DNA of 8,907 bases from contig JAKEHD010000342.1 in NCBI GenBank assembly GCA_022615215.1, forward strand, positions 1-8,907, read 5' to 3'. The notes under the pieces are model-generated. The model had not been told where the DNA came from. It saw only the letters and a list, made by a program, of their open reading frames with translations, and ran no database searches. Below are positions 5,596 through 8,907 of the stretch, piece by piece. Position numbers and translations under genes: made by a program. Positions within the stretch are counted from its first letter, which is position 1, and each line of letters begins with the position of its first letter. The DNA is from Blastocatellia bacterium (GTDB lineage: Bacteria > Acidobacteriota > Blastocatellia > UBA7656).

Positions 5596-6536
5596 CGAAT
5601 CGTTTTCTGGCGGTAGTCAACACGGCCGCAGGGCACGGGCGATGCGGAAAGATGGCGGGCGAGGCGCTTGAAAAGCTCAGGGCGGCGGGCGTGGAAATAG
5701 ATGTAAGGGAGACCCACCGACCGGGACACGCGACCGAGATTGCGCGCGAGGCTTACGAGCAGGGCCGACGCCATTTTCTGGCCGTAGGCGGCGACGGCAC
5801 TTCTTACGAAATAATCAACGGGCTTTTCCCCGAAGCCCTTCAGTACCCCGACCGTGAGGGAGGGGATAATCAAAGTACCGACGAAGGCGAGCGCCCTCGA
5901 CTGGCCTTTCTCCCTCTCGGCACGGGCAATTCTTTCCTGCGCGATTTCACAGATCGCGGGGCCGAATACTCTACGAGAGCCATCATCGAAGGCCGCTCGC
6001 GCCCGTGCGACGTTCTGCGAATGACTCACAGGGAGGGAGTGATTCACTATATCAACCTGTTGAGCATAGGATTCGTGGCGGACGTGGCGGTGGTGGCGAA
6101 TCGTAAATTCAAGCGGCTGGGAGAAGCGGGATACCTGCTCGGAATCCTTAGCTGTCTGGCGAGTTTCAACCGGCGGGCTTTCCCCATGCGGATTGACGGG
6201 GCGGAAGAGATGGACCGAAGGCCGTGTCTTCTGCTCACGTTCAACAACAGCAAATTCACCGGCGGCAAGATGATGATCGCGCCCGATGCCGAGATCGGTG
6301 ACGGCCTGATAGAGATAGTCCGATGGGGACCTATCGGAAGAATGGGCTTGTTGCGAAACCTTCCGGGACTCTACGACGGCACGCATGTAAATCACCCTCT
6401 GGCCGAGCGGAAGGCGGCCCGCCGTGTGGACTTTCAACTCGACTCTCCTATAGACATCATGGTCGACGGAGAGGTGCTGACCATACATTGCGAGACGTTG
6501 GAAGTGCTTCCTTCGGCAATCGATGTGATGGTATGA
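5592..6536 (+). CDS. Diacylglycerol kinase / sphingosine kinase-like lipid kinase (DAGK_cat)
   Basis: The 314-residue product starts VTNRFLAVVNTAAGHGRCGK, the usual nucleotide-binding beginning of the DgkB/YegS/LCB5 family. It has GGDGT at 66-70, LPLGTGNSF at 108-116, a metal/lipid-site GDG at 236-238 and VDGE at 291-294. It would phosphorylate a lipid alcohol such as diacylglycerol, monoacylglycerol or a sphingoid-like base with ATP. A hydrophilic stretch at about 84-102 (rich in Asp, Glu, Gly) lengthens the loop between GGDGT and GTGN and is not typical. The start is GTG 5592, overlapping the ligase TGA, with AGGAGG at 5573-5578 and GGTGG closer in; the longer frame from 5487 lies inside the ligase gene and adds no family sequence. 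The coupling suggests its substrate or product belongs to the same lipid pathway. Confidence 0.9.
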   Translation: MTNRFLAVVNTAAGHGRCGKMAGEALEKLRAAGVEIDVRETHRPGHATEIAREAYEQGRRHFLAVGGDGTSYEIINGLFPEALQYPDREGGDNQSTDEGERPRLAFLPLGTGNSFLRDFTDRGAEYSTRAIIEGRSRPCDVLRMTHREGVIHYINLLSIGFVADVAVVANRKFKRLGEAGYLLGILSCLASFNRRAFPMRIDGAEEMDRRPCLLLTFNNSKFTGGKMMIAPDAEIGDGLIEIVRWGPIGRMGLLRNLPGLYDGTHVNHPLAERKAARRVDFQLDSPIDIMVDGEVLTIHCETLEVLPSAIDVMV

Positions 6537-6579
6537 TTTGGGCGTTGATATAGTTCGCTAAAAGCGGCAGGAGGCAGAT

Positions 6580-7008
6580 ATGAGCCAGGATCCTACAGAA
6601 CCGCTGGATGATTCCGTATTGAACAAGCTGAATCAGATCATAACGATAGTTGAGTCTATGGACTCGCGGGGGCAGCAACTAGAAGCGCGTATGTCTGCGT
6701 TCGAGACATCAGTAGACAAGCGACTATCTGCGCTGGAGACGAAAGTCGACGAACGCCTCTACGACACGCGCCCGATATGGGAGCGGGCGCTGGCTGAAAT
6801 AACCGAGATGCGACGTGAGATAGCCGAGCTACGCGCCGGGCAGGAAGAGTTGCGCGCCGGACAGGAAGAACTGCGCGCCACCATGTGGGAGGGATTTCAT
6901 AAAGTCGAACGGCAGCTAAGGGTTCTCAGCAAAGATTTCCTTGAAAGGCGCGCTGAGGTCGATTATCTGGAAGACCGAATCGAGAAGCTCGAAAGCGAGC
7001 GGGCATGA
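6580..7008 (+). CDS. Coiled-coil protein of unknown function, 142 residues
   Basis: Most of the protein is predicted long helix rich in Glu, Arg and Leu. The first coil is about residues 20-60 (QQLEARMSAFETSVDKRLSA), then a break at YDTRPIWE (about 60-67), then a second coil to the end. Within the second coil, the heptad ELRAGQE occurs twice in tandem and a third time in part (residues 83-100). No signal peptide, membrane segment or catalytic motif is seen. ATG 6580 has a perfect AGGAGG (6569-6574) five bases upstream. It lies between the lipid kinase and PlsC genes on the same strand, so it is probably in the operon, perhaps as an oligomeric scaffold. That role is inference only. Short TRPIWE-type coiled-coil proteins occur in several phyla as hypothetical proteins. 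Confidence 0.8.
   Translation: MSQDPTEPLDDSVLNKLNQIITIVESMDSRGQQLEARMSAFETSVDKRLSALETKVDERLYDTRPIWERALAEITEMRREIAELRAGQEELRAGQEELRATMWEGFHKVERQLRVLSKDFLERRAEVDYLEDRIEKLESERA
6826..6879 (+). repeat. Tandem 21-bp repeat (2.6 copies) inside the coiled-coil gene
   Basis: Units at 6826-6846 and 6847-6867 differ at only three bases, and a 12-base partial unit follows at 6868-6879. Each unit encodes one heptad, ELRAGQE, so copy changes would lengthen the coil by whole heptads without shifting the frame. Confidence 0.75.
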
Positions 7009-7048
7009 CGCTATCGGGACATAAACATTTTCAGGTTTACCGCAGGAA

Positions 7049-7846
7049 TTGAAGATCGAAAACTCGAACCTCAAAAAAGATAAAGTAGGAACACTCAAAA
7101 GAATTTATCTCGTCCTGCGCAGCGCGGTTTTATGGATCATCAGCGGCCTGCACTTTTTCATAGTATGCAGCCTCCTGGTATTACTGGCCGTCTTCGTCGA
7201 TCCGAGAAAGAACGACCGCTCGCAGCGATGGTTCTTTCGCAACATCCTCAGGCTTGCGGGAGTGGGCTTCGAAGTCCGTTACGCGCCGGGGTTCGACCCC
7301 ACACGGACGAGCTTCTTCGTCTGCAATCACATAAATCTATTCGACGCATTCGTGATCTATTCGGCCATCCCGCAATTCGTTCGCGGCCTTGAGCTTGAAT
7401 CACACTTCAAAGTCCCCGCCTATGGATGGATGATGAAACGCTTCGGCAACATCCCCGTGCCGAACAACAACAGTCCTTCGGAGTTTCGCAAGTTGATGAA
7501 GCGCACTAAAGATGCGCTCGACGACGGCATAAGCCTCATAGTCTTCGCCGAAGGCACTCGGACCCTCACGGGGCGAGTGGGTCCGTTCAAGGAAGGCGTC
7601 TTCCGCATGGCTGTGCAATTCGGCTACCCCGTAGTGCCTATGAGCATAACCGGCTCTTACGAGTTCAACCGAAAAGGCAGTTGGATGCTCCGCCCCTCGA
7701 AGATCGTCGTCTACATGCACGACACTATAGAAACGAAGGACATGGGAAAGCAGGACGCAGAGATCCTCAGAGAGCGCGTACACGGAATAGTTTCCCGGCC
7801 TGTGGACGAAGCCCTTGGCATACGCAAGGATTCGGAGGTCGGTTGA
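7049..7846 (+). CDS. plsC: 1-acyl-sn-glycerol-3-phosphate acyltransferase (PlsC family)
   Basis: The 265-residue product has one N-terminal membrane segment (about residues 26-50) followed by the acyltransferase motifs. These are motif I NHINLFD with His94 and Asp99, motif II around FGNIPVPNN (132-140), motif III FAEGTR (166-171), and the motif IV region PVVPMSITGSY (194-204). It should transfer an acyl group from acyl-ACP or acyl-CoA to the free hydroxyl of a lysophosphatidate-like lipid at the inner face of the membrane. The only in-frame start ahead of the membrane segment is TTG 7049, because a stop lies at 7022-7024; ribosome-site support is weak (AGGAA abuts the start, CAGG is further up). 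It closes the operon and could use the ACP and the phosphorylated lipid made by the upstream genes. The exact acceptor is not known. Confidence 0.9.
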   Translation: MKIENSNLKKDKVGTLKRIYLVLRSAVLWIISGLHFFIVCSLLVLLAVFVDPRKNDRSQRWFFRNILRLAGVGFEVRYAPGFDPTRTSFFVCNHINLFDAFVIYSAIPQFVRGLELESHFKVPAYGWMMKRFGNIPVPNNNSPSEFRKLMKRTKDALDDGISLIVFAEGTRTLTGRVGPFKEGVFRMAVQFGYPVVPMSITGSYEFNRKGSWMLRPSKIVVYMHDTIETKDMGKQDAEILRERVHGIVSRPVDEALGIRKDSEVG

Positions 7847-7887
7847 TAAGGACTTCAAAAAGCAAACCACAGATCAATAATCGTGAT

Positions 7888-7972
7888 TGCTAACGATGAA
7901 TTCAGCGGCGTGTTGTGGTTTAAGGGAGAATGAAACGTTGTAATGCGCGTCCGCCGCAACGACCGGTTAGAA
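7888..7972 (-). other. Integron attC (59-base element) recombination site
   Basis: Read on the - strand, the site opens with TTCTAAC and ends with GTTAGCA, pairing as CTAAC/GTTAG. Next on each side is a 6-base unpaired spacer (7960-7965 and 7895-7900). The inner boxes then pair: TT-G-CGGCGG (7959-7951) with CCGCTG-AA (7908-7901). That leaves one extrahelical G and a single G-T mismatch. A 42-base loop region separates the arms. This order of R box, symmetric spacer, L box with one extra base and variable terminal structure is the attC layout, and the arms also fit the known core patterns (TCGTT in the left arm; GCCGCTGA...CGTTAG in the right). It lies 20 bases past the stop of the - strand gene, in the orientation an integron cassette requires. 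Confidence 0.65.
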
Positions 7973-7992
7973 CCCTCGCCCACTTGTTCGAT

Positions 7993-8811
7993 TCACTTTC
8001 CGCCGAATACTTTCTGGAAATGCTCCTTCACATCACTGAGACGTTCCTTTAACTGTGCCCCACCGCCAAGTAACAATCCCCGTTCTATTTCCAGAACCCT
8101 GTATAACGCTACATCTTTTGCGCCATGAAACCCTGATTTGATTGCCCCATTAATGCTGTCATTCATCTCACTCGTTATTGCGTATTTTAGACTCGACTGG
8201 CGGAATACTTCTTCAACACCTTCATCTGTTGAAAGGGCGGCAATCTCCTTCTTCAATCGTTCTAATACCTCTGACGAATTTGTATTAGATGATTCTATTG
8301 CTTCCTGCAAGAGGGCTAAAATACGGCCCATCTGAATGTTCTCTGCCCGATGCCTTCCGTCAATCTCAATTGCTCCCTGTAGGTCTCCTTCGCTTGTTCC
8401 ATCTTCAAACATTACAACAACGATTTCAATTTGCGGCTCTTGCTTTAGTTCCTCTTCAGTAAATCGTGAGGGGTTGCCCAAATGCACTCTGAACTCAAAA
8501 ACGGCTCCAGGCTCAATAGATCTTTGGCTCCGGACCAAGTCTAAAGTCATGCCAATCCCTCCGGGCCGTTTTCTGATTTCGAGCGCTGCTATTTTTTTGT
8601 CGTAGCCATTCTTTACCTGTAGCCAAGCTTCATGTCCGGCTCTTTTCACGATTATAACTTCAAGAAGAGGAGCTTTATTTATGACCTGGATTCGGTCTTG
8701 TTGACATGCGTGCGGTGAGAAACACCTTATCTTCGCAATAAGATTTGACGAACTCATTGATGCGTGAGTCCCTACTGTGAGAAGTGATACGAGTAAGATG
8801 AGAATGTTCAT
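7993..8811 (-). CDS. Predicted secreted protein of unknown function, apparent integron cassette gene
   Basis: The 272-residue product begins MNILILLVSLLTVGTHA, a short hydrophobic signal-like segment without a lipobox, so export to the periplasm is likely. Residues about 50-110 look like a beta-sandwich (LEVIIVKRAGHEAWLQVKNG, then SIEPGAVFEFRVHL), and about 128-150 may add strands. From about 160 to the end it is mostly helical and rich in Glu and Lys. Two Cys (30 and 36) lie near the mature N-terminus. I recognise no family or catalytic motif. ATG 8811 has AAGGAGA six bases upstream; ATG 8841 in frame would add a charged n-region (MDCAYIRRHT) but no ribosome site. The DNA is visibly more AT-rich than the lipid operon, and an attC-like site follows the stop, both fitting acquisition as a gene cassette. 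Confidence 0.75.
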   Translation of the reverse strand: MNILILLVSLLTVGTHASMSSSNLIAKIRCFSPHACQQDRIQVINKAPLLEVIIVKRAGHEAWLQVKNGYDKKIAALEIRKRPGGIGMTLDLVRSQRSIEPGAVFEFRVHLGNPSRFTEEELKQEPQIEIVVVMFEDGTSEGDLQGAIEIDGRHRAENIQMGRILALLQEAIESSNTNSSEVLERLKKEIAALSTDEGVEEVFRQSSLKYAITSEMNDSINGAIKSGFHGAKDVALYRVLEIERGLLLGGGAQLKERLSDVKEHFQKVFGGK

Positions 8812-8817
8812 AGTATG

Positions 8818-8824
8818 TCTCCTT
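8818..8824 (-). promoter_or_regulatory. Ribosome binding site of the secreted-protein gene
   Basis: AAGGAGA on the - strand is six bases before ATG 8811 and decides between that start and the in-frame alternatives at 8841 and 8847. Confidence 0.65.
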
Positions 8825-8849
8825 ATATAGGCGCAATCCATAATCAATC

Positions 8850-8889
8850 ATGTTGCCCAGCAATGAGGTTAGAACTGCTGGCGCAACGT
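8850..8889. repeat. Imperfect hairpin upstream of the secreted-protein gene
   Basis: GTTGCCCAGCA (8852-8862) pairs with TGCTGGCGCAAC (8876-8887) with one bulged G, and two outer pairs (A-T and a T-G wobble) extend the stem. The 13-base loop holds GGTTAGAAC (8867-8875), the same nine bases found in the outer box of the attC site at 7965-7973. No T run follows on either strand. It may be part of a degenerate recombination site or an operator; its role is unknown. Confidence 0.5.
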
Positions 8890-8907
8890 ACCGCGGAGCG
8901 TGAATTC

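Noticed and set aside
5565..6488. A long open frame (307 codons) on the - strand opposite the lipid kinase gene
   Set aside because: The + strand frame carries the kinase motifs GGDGT, GTGN and GDG. The antisense translation has no family features and is a shadow of a GC-rich gene.
7864..7921. AAACCACA / TGTGGTTT inverted repeat as a terminator between the convergent genes
   Set aside because: The arms are only 8 bp and are separated by 42 bases, and one arm lies within the attC loop region. A short T run follows on the - strand, but the fold is too weak to call a terminator.
7930..8052. A 40-codon frame on the + strand starting inside the attC region
   Set aside because: It overlaps the attC site and runs antisense to the secreted-protein gene. 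The GGGAG is only one base from the ATG, and the translation has no recognisable features.
8776..8875. A complete second attC site upstream of the secreted-protein gene
   Set aside because: Only the GGTTAGAAC word and its hairpin are present. No matching CTAAC/GTTAG partner with paired inner boxes lies within 100 bases on the gene side.

Overview
The window looks like a bacterial chromosome fragment: about 55% GC by eye, frequent ATA isoleucine codons, mostly ATG starts with AGGAGG-like ribosome sites, and some GTG and TTG starts. The mix of Uma2-type nuclease, pRiA4b ORF-3-like protein, DUF104 antitoxin, small conserved hypothetical proteins and a stand-alone lipid operon suggests an Acidobacteriota-like soil bacterium. 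That is an inference: no rRNA, tRNA or marker protein here settles the taxonomy.

Region 1 (1-2278) is an accessory patch of short genes on the + strand. It starts with the 3' end of an unrecognised gene that seems to change frame at a run of seven T. Then come a pRiA4b ORF-3-like protein, a Uma2-family PD-(D/E)XK protein, and two small proteins of unknown function. It ends in an intergenic palindromic element (2146-2212) with a perfect 14-bp terminal inverted repeat and two matching internal hairpins.

Region 2 (2279-3639) holds a crotonase-fold enoyl-CoA hydratase/isomerase. It is followed by a toxin-antitoxin remnant: an intact DUF104 antitoxin and the first 44 codons of a PIN-domain toxin that stops early.

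Region 3 (3640-7846) is a compact + strand lipid operon: a dedicated acyl carrier protein, an acyl-AMP ligase, a diacylglycerol/sphingoid-type lipid kinase, a coiled-coil protein and a PlsC acyltransferase. The ACP stop directly abuts the ligase ATG, and the ligase and kinase overlap by four bases. Read together, the ligase would activate a fatty acid (plausibly onto the ACP), the kinase would phosphorylate a lipid alcohol, and PlsC would add an acyl chain to the phosphorylated product. The products of the pathway are not known from the sequence.

Region 4 (7847-8907) is different in character. One - strand gene, visibly more AT-rich than the operon, encodes a predicted secreted protein of unknown function. 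Twenty bases past its stop lies an 85-bp site with the box layout of an integron attC site in the matching orientation. The gene therefore looks like an integron gene cassette, with no integrase in view. A strong imperfect hairpin upstream of the gene carries the same GGTTAGAAC word as the attC outer box. No stretch longer than 300 bases lacks a gene, and I see no rRNA, tRNA or CRISPR.
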